Origin: Pseudomonas sp. SJZ079
Lineage (GTDB): Bacteria; Pseudomonadota; Gammaproteobacteria; Pseudomonadales; Pseudomonadaceae
Length of the DNA stretch: 62,858 nt
Reading direction: 5' to 3'
Assembly: GCF_007993865.1 (NCBI RefSeq)
Contig: NZ_VIUH01000026.1
Span: forward strand, 1-62,858
Both the position numbers and the translations under genes were made by a program. Every line of letters begins with the position of its first letter. Position 1 is the stretch's first letter. The notes under the pieces were generated by a model. That model was not told where the DNA came from. It searched no databases and saw only the letters and a program-made list of their open reading frames with translations. Below, one piece after another: positions 27,027 through 36,208 of the stretch.

Positions 27027-30000
27027 GGCTGGATCACGACACCCGCCGCGCTGCGTCCACTGAGGCGCCGCGAAAGGCGGTCGAACCACAGGTAGATCAC
27101 CGGTGTGGTAAACAGCGTCAACACCTGACTGAGCAGCAGGCCACCGACCATGACGATGCCCAGGGGCTGGCGCAGTTCGGCCCCGGAGCCGCTGGCCAGC
27201 ATCAGCGGAATGGCGCCGAACAGCGCCGCCAGGGTGGTCATCAGAATCGGCCGGAAACGCAGCAAGGCCGCCTGGTAGATCGCCGCCTCGGGGGCCAGGC
27301 CCTGCTGACGTTCGGCCTCCAGGGCGAAGTCGATCATCATGATCGCGTTTTTCTTGACGATGCCGATCAGCAGGATGATGCCGATGATGGCGATCAGACC
27401 CAGGTCGTTACCGCTCAACAGCAAGGCCAGCAAGGCGCCGACCCCGGCCGAGGGCAGCGTGGAGAGGATGGTGATCGGGTGGATATAGCTCTCGTAGAGC
27501 ACGCCGAGGACGATGTACATGGTCACCACAGCCGCCAGGATCAGCAACAGGGTGCTCGACAGCGAGCTGCGAAAGGCCTCGGCGGCGCCCTGAAAGCGGC
27601 TCTGGATGCCGGCCGGCAAGCCGATGGCCTGCTCGACCTGTTCGATCACCGCCACCGCCTCGCCCAGCGAGGTATTCTCGCCCAGGTTGAACGACACAGT
27701 GACCGCCGGAAACTGGCCGATATGGTTGACCAGCAGTGCCGCCGAGCGCTGCTCGATCTTCGCCAAGGCGGACAAGCGCACCTGTGCGCCGCTGGCGCTG
27801 CGCACATGGATCTGTTCCAGCGCCGCCGGGCCGAGGCTGCCGGCGCCCTGGCTCTCCAGCACCACCCGATACTGGCTGGCCTGGGTGAAGATGGTCGAGA
27901 TCTGCCGCTGGCCGAACGCGTCATACAGCGCGTCATCGATGGCGCTGACACTCACACCCAGCCGCGCGGCGGCGTCGCGGTCGATCTGCAGATACACCTG
28001 CAGGCCACGGTTCTGCAGGTCACTGGCCACATCGCTGAGCGCCGCTTGCTGACTCAGGGCCTCAACCAGCCTGGGCGTCCAGCTCTCCAGCAGGGCCATA
28101 TCCGGCGACTCCAGGCTGAACTGGAACTGGGTGCGGCTGACCCGGTCCTCGATGCTCAGGTCCTGCACCGGTTGCAGGTATAACTGGATACCCGGCACCT
28201 GGGCCAGTTCGGGACGCAGGCGTTCGATCACCTGACTGGCGGTGACCTCGCGCTCACTATGCGGTTTGAGATTGATCAGCAAGCGGCCACTGTTCAGCGT
28301 CGGGTTATCACCGTCCACGCCGATATAGGACGACAGGCTGGCCACCGCCGGGTCCGTCAGTATCACCTCGGCCAGGCGTTGCTGACGCTCGCTCATGGCG
28401 CCGAAGGAAATGCTCTGCGGCGCCTCGGAGATACCCTGGATCGCGCCGGTGTCCTGCACCGGGAAAAAGCCCTTGGGCACGGCCAGATACAACAGCACGG
28501 TCAGGCCCAGGGTGCCCAGCGCGACCAGCAGAGTCAGGGTCTGGCGCTTGAGTACCCACTGCAGGCCCACTCCGTAGCGCTCGATCAGGCCATCGATAAA
28601 GGCGCCACTGGCGCGGTAGAAACGCCCCTGCTCTTCTTCCTTTTCCTGTTTGAGCAGGCGCGCGCACATCATCGGCGTCAGGGTCAGCGAGACCAGCAGG
28701 GAAATCAGGATCGCCACCGCCAGGGTGATGGCGAATTCGCGGAACAGGCGCCCGACCACGTCGGCCATGAACAGCAGCGGAATCAGCACGGCGATCAGCG
28801 ACAGGGTCAGCGAAATCAAAGTGAAGCCGATCTGCTTGGCGCCCTTGAGTGCGGCATTCAGCGGCGTCTCGCCCGCCTCCAGATGACGGCTGATGTTTTC
28901 CAGCATGACGATGGCGTCGTCCACCACGAAACCGGTGGCGATGGTCAGCGCCATCAGCGTCAGGTTGTTGATCGAGAAGCCGGCCAGGTACATCACCGCG
29001 AAGGTGCCGATCAGCGACAGCGGCACGACGATCGAGGGGATCAGGGTGGCGGACAGCTTGCGCAGAAACAGGAAGGTCACCAGCACCACCAGGGCGATGG
29101 CCAACAGCAACTCGAACTGCACGTCGCCGATGGCCGCGCGGATGGTCTGGGTGCGGTCGGTGAGCACCTTGACCTCGATGCTGGCGGGCAAACCGGCGGT
29201 GATGCTCGGCAATAGCCTGTGGATGCGGTCGACCACCTCGATCACGTTGGCGCCCGGCTGGCGTTGAATGCTCAGCAGCACCGTCTCGTTGCGGTCGGCC
29301 CAGGCGGCCAGGCGCAGGTTTTCGGCGCCATCGACCACGCTGGCGACATCCTGCAGGCGCAGGGCTGCAGCGTTTTCATACTTGAGGATCAGACCGCGGT
29401 ACTCGTCGGCGGATTTGAGCTGGTCGTTGGCATCGAGCTGCGAGACCCGGGTCGGGCCGTCGAAGTTGCCCTTGGGCTGGTTGACGTTGGACGCAGTGAT
29501 CAGGCTGCGCACATCACTCAGGTTGAGGCCGTGGCTGGCCAGGGCCTGTGGGTCGACGCGGATGCGCACCGCCGGGCGCTGGCCGCCGGCCAGGCTGACC
29601 AGACCGACGCCGCTGATCTGCGCGATCTTCTGCGCCATGCGCGTGTCAACCAGGTCATGCACCTCGGTCAGCGGCAGGGTCGCCGAGCTGATCGCCAGGC
29701 TCAGCACCGGGGTGTCCGCCGGGTTGACCTTGTTGTACACCGGCGGCGCCGGCAGGTCGTTGGGCAACAGGTTGGTGGCACCATTGATCGCCGCCTGCAC
29801 CTGCTGCTCGGCCACATCCAGGTCGACCTCCAGGGCGAACCGCAGGGTGATCACCGAGGCGCCACCGGAACTGGCCGAGGACATTTGTTGCAGCCCCGGC
29901 ATCTGCCCGAACTGGCGCTCCAGCGGCGCGGTCACTGCGCTGGTCATCACATCGGGGCTGGCACCTGGATACAGGGTCAGCACGCGAATGGTCGGGTAAT

Positions 30001-30121
30001 CCACCTGGGGCAAGGCCGACACCGGTAGCAGCCGATAGGCGATCAGGCCCACCAGGAAAATCGCCAGCATCAGCAGCGTGGTGGCGACCGGCCGCAGGAT
30101 GAACAGGCGCGAGGCGTTCAT
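27023..30121 (-). CDS. muxB: RND multidrug efflux permease MuxB
   Basis: 1032 residues, RND family, paralogous to the adjacent muxC. It starts MNASRLFILRPVATTLLMLA, carries PGASPDVMTSAVTAPLE and the TM4 VVDDAIVMLENISRHLEAGE with the two acidic proton-relay residues, and ends in LFTTPVIYLWFDRL. It pairs with MuxC in the inner membrane and works with the MuxA adaptor and OpmB duct. It overlaps muxA upstream and muxC downstream by ATGA junctions, implying tightly matched expression. Confidence 0.94.
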   Translation of the reverse strand: MNASRLFILRPVATTLLMLAIFLVGLIAYRLLPVSALPQVDYPTIRVLTLYPGASPDVMTSAVTAPLERQFGQMPGLQQMSSASSGGASVITLRFALEVDLDVAEQQVQAAINGATNLLPNDLPAPPVYNKVNPADTPVLSLAISSATLPLTEVHDLVDTRMAQKIAQISGVGLVSLAGGQRPAVRIRVDPQALASHGLNLSDVRSLITASNVNQPKGNFDGPTRVSQLDANDQLKSADEYRGLILKYENAAALRLQDVASVVDGAENLRLAAWADRNETVLLSIQRQPGANVIEVVDRIHRLLPSITAGLPASIEVKVLTDRTQTIRAAIGDVQFELLLAIALVVLVTFLFLRKLSATLIPSIVVPLSLIGTFAVMYLAGFSINNLTLMALTIATGFVVDDAIVMLENISRHLEAGETPLNAALKGAKQIGFTLISLTLSLIAVLIPLLFMADVVGRLFREFAITLAVAILISLLVSLTLTPMMCARLLKQEKEEEQGRFYRASGAFIDGLIERYGVGLQWVLKRQTLTLLVALGTLGLTVLLYLAVPKGFFPVQDTGAIQGISEAPQSISFGAMSERQQRLAEVILTDPAVASLSSYIGVDGDNPTLNSGRLLINLKPHSEREVTASQVIERLRPELAQVPGIQLYLQPVQDLSIEDRVSRTQFQFSLESPDMALLESWTPRLVEALSQQAALSDVASDLQNRGLQVYLQIDRDAAARLGVSVSAIDDALYDAFGQRQISTIFTQASQYRVVLESQGAGSLGPAALEQIHVRSASGAQVRLSALAKIEQRSAALLVNHIGQFPAVTVSFNLGENTSLGEAVAVIEQVEQAIGLPAGIQSRFQGAAEAFRSSLSSTLLLILAAVVTMYIVLGVLYESYIHPITILSTLPSAGVGALLALLLSGNDLGLIAIIGIILLIGIVKKNAIMMIDFALEAERQQGLAPEAAIYQAALLRFRPILMTTLAALFGAIPLMLASGSGAELRQPLGIVMVGGLLLSQVLTLFTTPVIYLWFDRLSRRLSGRSAAGVVIQP

Positions 30122-31326
30122 GCGTCTTTCTTCGCACGTGCCGGCTTGCTGGCCTGCGCTGCATCCGCTGGCTTGGCGATGACCTGCACCGCACTGCCCT
30201 GTTTCAGCTTGTCGGTCCCTTCCAGCACCAGGCGCTCGCCCACGGCCAGCCCGTCGCTGATCAACACGCTGCCGGCATCGCTGGCGCCGACGCTGACCGG
30301 GCGGATCTGTACCTTGTCCTGCCCATCGAGGAGGAACACGAAGGTGCCTTTCGAGCCGTATTGCAGCGCCGCCGAGGGGATCAGGGTGGCCGCCTTGCGG
30401 GTTTCCACGCGCAGGCGCACGTTGACGAACTGGTTGGGGAACAGCAGCTCGTCGGCATTCTCGAAGCGTGCCTTGAGCTTGACGGTGCCAGTAGCGGTAT
30501 CGATCTGGTTATCCAGGCTGTGCAGCGTGCCTTCGGCCAACAGTTGTTGTTCGCTACGGTCCCAGGCCTGCACGCGCAATTGCTCGCCCTGGCGCACGCG
30601 GGCCAGCACCGGCGGCAGCTCATTTTCCGGCAGGGTGAAGTTGACCGTGATCGGTTTGACCTGGGTGATGACCACGATGGGCGTGGTGTCGCCGCTGCCG
30701 ATCAGGTTGCCGGCGTCCACCTGGCGCAAGCCGAGACGGCCGTCGATCGGTGCGACTATCCGGGTGAACTCCAGGTTCAGGCGCGCGTTGGCCACCGCAG
30801 CCTGGTTAGTCTTTAGCGTGCCGCGGTACTGGTTGACCAGCGCCTGCTGGGTATCCAGGGTCTGTTTGGCGATGGAGTCCTCGTCGAACAGACCGCGATA
30901 GCGGGCCAGGTCGATCTCGGCGTTGTTCAGCTGGGCCTGGTTCTCCAGCAGCGCGCCTTGCGCCTGCTGCAGGGCAATCTGGTAGGCACGCGGGTCAATC
31001 TGCGCCAGTGGATCGCCGGCCTTGACCTGCTGCCCCTCCTCGAACAGCAGCTTTAGCAACTCACCCTCCACCCGGCTGCGCACACTCACGGTATTCAGCG
31101 CGGTCACCGTGCCCAGGGCCTTCAGCTCGATATCGAAATCGCCCTGGCCGACCGTCGCGACCCTGACCGGCACCGGGCCGTCATCTCGGCCCCAGGAGCC
31201 GGCACGCCCAGCTTCTTCGGCCGGTTTTCCCGGCCACAGCCACCACAGCAACAGGGCGCTGGCGAGGAGGATCGGGACGATCAGCCAGGTGCGGGAAAGG
31301 CGCGGAGTCGAGCGGGTATCGGGCAT
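30118..31326 (-). CDS. muxA: Membrane-fusion protein MuxA
   Basis: 402 residues of the HlyD/AcrA adaptor family. There is an N-terminal membrane anchor (TWLIVPILLASALLLWWLW), a first lipoyl half (GTVTALNTVSVRSRVEGELLKL), an alpha-hairpin (about 110-180), a second lipoyl half (IVAPIDGRLGLRQVDAGNL) and beta-barrel/proximal domains. It bridges the RND permeases and OpmB across the periplasm. It is the first gene of muxABC-opmB. The promoter must lie in the 480-bp region upstream, most of which is a repeat element. No dedicated regulator gene is adjacent; the LysR gene beyond the repeat faces an aldo-keto reductase gene. Confidence 0.93.
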   Translation of the reverse strand: MPDTRSTPRLSRTWLIVPILLASALLLWWLWPGKPAEEAGRAGSWGRDDGPVPVRVATVGQGDFDIELKALGTVTALNTVSVRSRVEGELLKLLFEEGQQVKAGDPLAQIDPRAYQIALQQAQGALLENQAQLNNAEIDLARYRGLFDEDSIAKQTLDTQQALVNQYRGTLKTNQAAVANARLNLEFTRIVAPIDGRLGLRQVDAGNLIGSGDTTPIVVITQVKPITVNFTLPENELPPVLARVRQGEQLRVQAWDRSEQQLLAEGTLHSLDNQIDTATGTVKLKARFENADELLFPNQFVNVRLRVETRKAATLIPSAALQYGSKGTFVFLLDGQDKVQIRPVSVGASDAGSVLISDGLAVGERLVLEGTDKLKQGSAVQVIAKPADAAQASKPARAKKDA

Positions 31327-31806
31327 GGTCTGCAGTCACTGTGCTTGAGAGCCTGAACGATAAGCAGTGTCTGTCGCGCTGCATAGAATCTTTACCGGCC
31401 ATTTACCCTTCGCGGACTGACCAAGTGGTTGAGCGACAACAGAAAAGCACCCGCATGCAGGCCGTTTCAGGATGTTGCGTTGTGGTAAGCAGGCCGTTGA
31501 AAACTACTGTGCTCGGCTATGCGGCGTTGAAATCAGCCTCACAAAAGCGCAGCGTTGAACGCGCTTCAGCGCGGCCCCGAAGGGGTGAGCAAAGCGAATC
31601 AAATGCTTATGTACAACTCGTACACTCGGCTCGGGCATCCTGCTTCGCCCTACCTCCTGCATCCATGCAGTCGTGCGCCTTTTCGGCTGGTTTCGCCTCG
31701 TGACCCACATGGATGTGGGAAATGCCGTTAGCCGTAGGGAACGGGTACGGCCCTAACCATCGCTCGCTACATTTTTCAACGGCCTGTTAAAGGGCTTCGC
31801 CGCCGC
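31327..31806. other. Intergenic region upstream of muxA, 480 bp
   Basis: It contains about 160 bases that should hold the muxA promoter (31327-31489) and then a roughly 297-bp element bounded by 14-base inverted repeats. I see no protein-coding gene; short frames inside the repeat have no family features. Confidence 0.6.
31490..31786. mobile_element. MITE-like non-autonomous element with 14-bp terminal inverted repeats
   Basis: CAGGCCGTTGAAAA at 31490-31503 is matched by its exact reverse complement TTTTCAACGGCCTG at 31773-31786. The 297-bp interior has no ORF of note, several short palindromes (for example GGCCCCGAAGGGG and CCCACATGGATGTGGG), and a base composition unlike the flanking genes. 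A partial copy of the end, GCAGGCCGTTTCAG, lies at about 31458-31471. This is the build of a miniature inverted-repeat element. The mobilising transposase is unknown and no clear target duplication was found. Confidence 0.55.
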
Positions 31807-32730
31807 TCAATCCAGGGGTTGCGGGCAGCTGGCCAGATCCTCGCGGGCGAACAGCTCAACCAGCCAGTCGACGAACACCCGCACCCGCCGGGAGAGTTGG
31901 CGCTGCTGGGGATACAACGCCGTCAGCGGCATGGCAGCGGGTCGATACTGTGCCAGTACCTCGCACAGCGTGCCGGCCGCCAGTTGCTCGCGCAGGTGGT
32001 AATACGGCGCCTGAATGATCCCCATGCCGGCCTCGCACGCCGCCACATAGCTTTCCGCGCTGCTGACCGAGAGACTGCCGGGCAACTGCAACTCGATGCG
32101 TTCGCCATCACGGATGAAGTCCAGCGGGAAACAGCGGCCGGTCAGCGCTGACAGGTAGTTAACCGCGAGATGGCCCTGCAGTTCGTCGATGCTGCGCGGT
32201 GTGCCATGACGCTGCAGATAAGCGGCGCTGGCGCAGGTGATTTGCGGCAGTTGTGCCAGCGGCCGGGCCACCAAGCTGGTGTCATGCACCTCGCCCGCGC
32301 GCAGGACGCAATCCACGCCCTCGCGAATCAGGTCCACCGGTCGATCGCTGGCGCCCACTTCTAGCTGGATGCGCGGGTAGCGGGCGCAGAACTCCGGTAA
32401 TGCGGGAATCACCACCCGCGCCGCCAGTGAGGTCGGCAGGTCCACCCGCAAGCGGCCTTGTGGGTTGTTGCGCGTCTGCGAGAAGCACGACTCGGTCTCC
32501 TCCAAGTCACTCAGCAGCCGCAGGCAGCGTTCGTAGTAAGCATGACCATCCAGGGTCGGGCTAACCTGGCGAGTGGTGCGGTGCAGCAACTGCACGCCCA
32601 GGTGCCGCTCCAGCTGCTTGATCAGCAGCGTCACCGAAGCCCGCGGCAGGCCCAGGCTGTCCGCCGCCTTGCCGAAAGCGCCCAGCTCGACAATGCGGGT
32701 GAACACCTGCATGGCAAGCAAACGGTCCAT
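31807..32730 (-). CDS. LysR-family transcriptional regulator
   Basis: 307 residues. The N-terminal winged helix-turn-helix reads MDRLLAMQVFTRIVELGAFGKAADSLGLPRASVTLLIKQLE in effect, with the usual LysR helix spacing. A periplasmic-binding-protein-like effector domain (about 90-295) follows. It resembles the large CrgA/DmlR-type group. It is divergent from an aldo-keto reductase gene 117 bases away, so it very likely controls that gene and itself. The intergenic region holds a 17-bp palindrome. Its effector is unknown. Confidence 0.9.
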   Translation of the reverse strand: MDRLLAMQVFTRIVELGAFGKAADSLGLPRASVTLLIKQLERHLGVQLLHRTTRQVSPTLDGHAYYERCLRLLSDLEETESCFSQTRNNPQGRLRVDLPTSLAARVVIPALPEFCARYPRIQLEVGASDRPVDLIREGVDCVLRAGEVHDTSLVARPLAQLPQITCASAAYLQRHGTPRSIDELQGHLAVNYLSALTGRCFPLDFIRDGERIELQLPGSLSVSSAESYVAACEAGMGIIQAPYYHLREQLAAGTLCEVLAQYRPAAMPLTALYPQQRQLSRRVRVFVDWLVELFAREDLASCPQPLD

Positions 32731-32786
32731 GGCTCACCTAATTATTGTGTTTTTACGAATAGTTAATGCGTATTAGAGCTGTTTAT

Positions 32787-32803
32787 CCATTGATCATCAA
32801 TGG
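32787..32803. promoter_or_regulatory. 17-bp palindrome, candidate LysR operator
   Basis: CCATTGATCATCAATGG is a perfect palindrome around its central base and lies 45 bases before the aldo-keto reductase start, between the divergent LysR gene and its probable target. It contains TTGAT/ATCAA arms compatible with a T-N11-A-type LysR site. Binding is inferred from position only. Confidence 0.45.
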
Positions 32804-32847
32804 TCAGAATCGACCAGGTCATCAGCTGTTCTACACAGGAGTCAATC

Positions 32848-33843
32848 ATGAAAACGCGTCGTCTAGGGGCCCAGGGCCCGGCAATCTCGGCAATCGGTCT
32901 TGGCTGTATGGGCATGAGCGATTTCTATAGCGGCGGGCGCGATGACCAGGAGTCCATCGCCACCCTGCACCGTGCCCTGGAACTGGGACTCAACTTCCTC
33001 GATACCGCCGATATGTATGGGCCGCACAGCAACGAACAGCTGCTCGGTCGCGCCTTGGCCGGCAAACGCGATCAGGCGGTGATCGCCAGCAAGTTCGGGA
33101 TCGTGCGCGATCCCAGTAACCCGCAGAGCCGAGGTCTGAATGGCAGCCCGGATTACCTGCGCCAAGCCGTCGAAGGCAGCTTACAGCGCCTCAACACCGA
33201 TTATCTGGACCTTTACTACCAGCACCGTATCGACCCGAATGTGCCGATCGAGGACACCGTCGGCGCCATGGCCGAACTGGTGCAGCAAGGCAAGGTGCGC
33301 TACCTGGGGCTCTGCGAAGTGGCGCCCGACACGCTGGAACGCGCCCACCGCGTGCATCCGATCAGTGCCGTGCAGAGCGAGTACTCGTTGTGGACCCGTG
33401 ACCCGGAAGAAAACGGCGTACTGGCCACCTGCCGCAAGCTGGGCATCGCCTTCGTTCCCTACAGTCCGCTGGGTCGGGGCTTTCTCACCGGCGCCCTGAA
33501 AAGCCCCGAGGACTTCGCCGAGGACGACTACCGGCGCAGCAGTCCGCGCTTTCAGGGGGCGAACTTCGCCAAGAACCTGCAACTGGTGGCCCAGGTCGAG
33601 CGGCTGGCTGAGGAGAAAGGCGTCAAGGCCTCGCAACTGGCCCTGGCCTGGGTGCTGGCCCAGGGCGACGATCTGATCCCGATCCCCGGCACCAAGCGCC
33701 GTCGCTATCTGGAGGAGAATATCGCTGCGCTGGAGATTCAGCTGACGGAGGCGGAGCTGGCCGTACTAAACGCCATCTTCCCGCCGCAGGTAGCCGCGGG
33801 CGAGCGTTACGCGCCAGCCTCCATGGCCCAGCTCACGCGTTAA
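32848..33843 (+). CDS. Aldo/keto reductase
   Basis: 331 residues forming a TIM-barrel NADPH-dependent oxidoreductase. The catalytic tetrad is visible: Asp and Tyr in FLDTADMYGPHSNEQLLG, Lys in VIASKFGI, and His in YYQHRIDPNVP. The cofactor-binding end reads IPIPGTKRRRYLEEN. It is close to the YakC/AKR13 group that reduces aldehydes such as methylglyoxal; the physiological substrate is unknown. The ATG at 32848 follows CAGGAGTCAATC. It is divergent from a LysR gene and is probably induced by reactive aldehydes or oxidants, which is inference. Confidence 0.9.
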   Translation: MKTRRLGAQGPAISAIGLGCMGMSDFYSGGRDDQESIATLHRALELGLNFLDTADMYGPHSNEQLLGRALAGKRDQAVIASKFGIVRDPSNPQSRGLNGSPDYLRQAVEGSLQRLNTDYLDLYYQHRIDPNVPIEDTVGAMAELVQQGKVRYLGLCEVAPDTLERAHRVHPISAVQSEYSLWTRDPEENGVLATCRKLGIAFVPYSPLGRGFLTGALKSPEDFAEDDYRRSSPRFQGANFAKNLQLVAQVERLAEEKGVKASQLALAWVLAQGDDLIPIPGTKRRRYLEENIAALEIQLTEAELAVLNAIFPPQVAAGERYAPASMAQLTR

Positions 33844-33885
33844 GGGCCGCTGGACCACGACTTGGCTACCCGAGGTTAGCCAACC

Positions 33886-33931
33886 CTAGACATGCAACCG
33901 GCCTACCGAGGTAGGCCGGTTGCATGTCTAG
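33886..33931. terminator. 21-bp perfect hairpin between convergent genes
   Basis: Arms at 33886-33906 (starting CTAGACATGCAACC) and 33911-33931 are perfectly complementary around a CGAG loop. A smaller stem, TTGGCTA/TTAGCCAA, lies just upstream. It sits between the convergent aldo-keto reductase and tpx genes. No poly-T follows on either strand, so its role as a bidirectional terminator or mRNA end stabiliser is inferred. Confidence 0.6.
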
Positions 33932-33937
33932 CGGCGC

Positions 33938-34438
33938 TTACTTGAGTACGGCGATGGCCGCATCGTAGTTCGGCTCGCTGCCGATTTCGGCGACCAACTC
34001 GCTGTGCAGCACCTTGTCGTTCTCGTCCAGCACCACCACGGCGCGCGCCGCGACGCCGGCCAACGGACCGTCGGCAATGGCCACACCGTAGTTCTTGAGG
34101 AACTCGGTGCCGCGCATGGTCGACAGGTTGAGCACGTTGTCCAGCCCTTCGGCGCCGCAGAAACGCGCCTGCGCGAATGGCAGATCGGCGGAAATACACA
34201 GCACCACGGTGTTGGCCAGTTTGCTGGCACTGGCGTTGAAGGTACGCACCGAAGTAGCGCAGGTCGGGGTGTCGACGCTCGGGAAAATATTCAGCACTTT
34301 GCGCTTGCCGGACAGACTGTTCAGGCTGACGTCGGCCAGACCAGCGCCGACCAGGGTGAACGCAGGCGCTTGCTGGCCGGCTTGCGGAAATTCGCCAGCG
34401 ACTTGTACCGGGCTACCTTTGAGGGTGACTTGTGACAT
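33938..34438 (-). CDS. tpx: Thiol peroxidase Tpx (atypical 2-Cys peroxiredoxin)
   Basis: 166 residues, the family's usual length. Peroxidatic Cys60 lies in SVDTPTCATSVRTF and resolving Cys94 in ARFCGAEG, the spacing of E. coli Tpx (61 and 95). It reduces hydroperoxides with thioredoxin as donor. The ATG at 34438 (MSQVTLKG) has AAGGAT seven bases upstream; the extended ORF start adds 15 non-conserved residues. Conserved neighbours in P. aeruginosa, as I recall, also place tpx beside a sodium:alanine symporter. Confidence 0.95.
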   Translation of the reverse strand: MSQVTLKGSPVQVAGEFPQAGQQAPAFTLVGAGLADVSLNSLSGKRKVLNIFPSVDTPTCATSVRTFNASASKLANTVVLCISADLPFAQARFCGAEGLDNVLNLSTMRGTEFLKNYGVAIADGPLAGVAARAVVVLDENDKVLHSELVAEIGSEPNYDAAIAVLK

Positions 34439-34510
34439 GAGGTTGATCCTTTCTAGAAAGTGGAGGGGTTGTGAGTAAAACACAGTGCGCAGAAATATCT
34501 GACCATACAG

Positions 34511-35887
34511 TCAGGTATTTTTACCGCGCGCGAGCGACACATCATTATTCTTCGCAAAATGAACCTGGGTCAGTTTCACCACGATCGGGCTAAGCAGCAA
34601 CAAGGACAACAGGTTGGGAATTGCCATCAGGCCGTTCAAGGTGTCTGCGACCAGCCAGACGAAATCCAACTGTGCGGTGGCACCGAAGGGTACGGCCAAT
34701 ACCCAGAGCAAACGGAACGGCTGGATCACCTTGGTGCCGACCATGAACTCCCAGCACTTCTCGCTGAAATAACTCCAGCCGAGGATGGTAGTAAAGGCAA
34801 ACACCACCAGGGCGATGGTCAATATTGAACCGCCGAGACCGGGCATGGCCGATTCGAATGCAGCCGCCGAGAGTGCCGCACCGCTGGCACCCGTGGTCCA
34901 GACGCCGGAAGCGATGATCGCCAGACCGGTCATGCTGCAGATGACCAGGGTGTCGATAAAGGTGCCGAGCATGCCGATCATCCCCGAGCGCACCGGGCTG
35001 TTGGTGGTGCCGGCGGCCTGGGCGATCCCCGCAGTACCGAGACCGGCCTCGTTGGAGAAGATGCCACGCGCCACGCCGAAGCGGATCGCCGCCATGACCG
35101 CAGCGCCAGCAAAGCCGCCAGTGGCCGCAACGGGGCTGAAGGCGTGGGTGAAAATCAGCGCAAACGCCGCCGGAATGGCCGCGGCATTCACCACCAGCAC
35201 GACGATGGCGGCGATGATGTAAGCCAGACACATAAACGGCACCAGGGTCGCGGCGACTCTACCGATACGCTTGATACCGCCGAGCACAACCAGGCCGACC
35301 ACAACCATGGTGACCACACCGGTGGCCCAGGTCGGAATCGCGAAAGTCGCCTCCAGGGCATGGGCCATGCTATTGACCTGGACCATGTTGCCGATACCGA
35401 AACCGGCAAAACCGCCGAAGATGGCGAACGCGGTGCCGAGCCATAGCCACTTCTTGCCCAGGCCGTTCTTGATCGCGTACATCGGCCCGCCGACATGCTC
35501 GCCGCGCTCGTCCTTCTCGCGGTAATGCACTGCCAGCACCACTTCACAGTACTTGGTGGCCATGCCGACCAAGGCGGTGCACCACATCCAGAACAGCGCG
35601 CCGGGGCCGCCGAGGAAGATCGCAGTGGCCACACCGGCGATATTACCGGTCCCCACGGTCGCCGCCAGACAGGTCATCAGCGCCTGGAACGGACTGATCT
35701 CGCCACTCTCCTCGTCGTCTTTCTTGCGCCCTTGCCACATCAAGGCAAAACCCATGACGATGTGGGTCAGTGGCATGAGCTTCAACCGCAGCATCAAGAA
35801 CAGGCCGGTGCCGAGAATCAGCAGCAACATCGGCGGCCCCCAGACGAAACCATTGATCTGATTGACCAGGGTGCTGATGAATTCCAT
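34511..35887 (-). CDS. Sodium:alanine symporter (AGCS family)
   Basis: 458 residues with about eleven membrane segments. The AGCS signature is visible in SPFQALMTCLAATVGTGNIAGVA and GGPGALFWMWCTAL, and in GVARGIFSNEAGLGTAGIA (about residue 270). It imports alanine or glycine with sodium across the inner membrane. The ATG at 35887 (MEFISTLVNQ) follows AAGGAGCTTCAG; the longer frame upstream is not family-like. It stands alone, 72 bases from the tpx start and in the same direction. Confidence 0.92.
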   Translation of the reverse strand: MEFISTLVNQINGFVWGPPMLLLILGTGLFLMLRLKLMPLTHIVMGFALMWQGRKKDDEESGEISPFQALMTCLAATVGTGNIAGVATAIFLGGPGALFWMWCTALVGMATKYCEVVLAVHYREKDERGEHVGGPMYAIKNGLGKKWLWLGTAFAIFGGFAGFGIGNMVQVNSMAHALEATFAIPTWATGVVTMVVVGLVVLGGIKRIGRVAATLVPFMCLAYIIAAIVVLVVNAAAIPAAFALIFTHAFSPVAATGGFAGAAVMAAIRFGVARGIFSNEAGLGTAGIAQAAGTTNSPVRSGMIGMLGTFIDTLVICSMTGLAIIASGVWTTGASGAALSAAAFESAMPGLGGSILTIALVVFAFTTILGWSYFSEKCWEFMVGTKVIQPFRLLWVLAVPFGATAQLDFVWLVADTLNGLMAIPNLLSLLLLSPIVVKLTQVHFAKNNDVSLARGKNT

Positions 35888-36208
35888 CTGAAGCTCCTTT
35901 TTCTTCTGGTTAAGCACGAGCGGTTTGCCCTGCTCGATCAGACGCACCGCGGGTAAGCCACGCTCGCTAAGCTGACAGCGTGATGCTGCGACCGGTCACG
36001 TCCAGGTCGACAATCGACGTTACCGTCCATCCACGCCGATGCTGAATTGGCCTGACAGGCCGGGGCGAGTCTGGGACCCAATCACAGCGATGCTAGCACG
36101 CCATATTGTCCGGCGGCAGGCTCGCAGACGTCGATAACAACGCCTCATGCAGGCTTAAAAGTCACGCTTATAAAAGATATCGAGGGAGCTGGCCAAACCG
36201 CTGGCAGC
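35888..36208. other. Intergenic region, 321 bp
   Basis: It lies upstream of the symporter and downstream of tamB. It should contain the symporter promoter. I see no ORF with family features, no clear terminator and no RNA gene. Confidence 0.4.

Noticed and set aside
25065..27095. 676-residue open frame on the plus strand
   Set aside because: Antisense shadow of muxC; His/Gln/Arg-rich with no domain.
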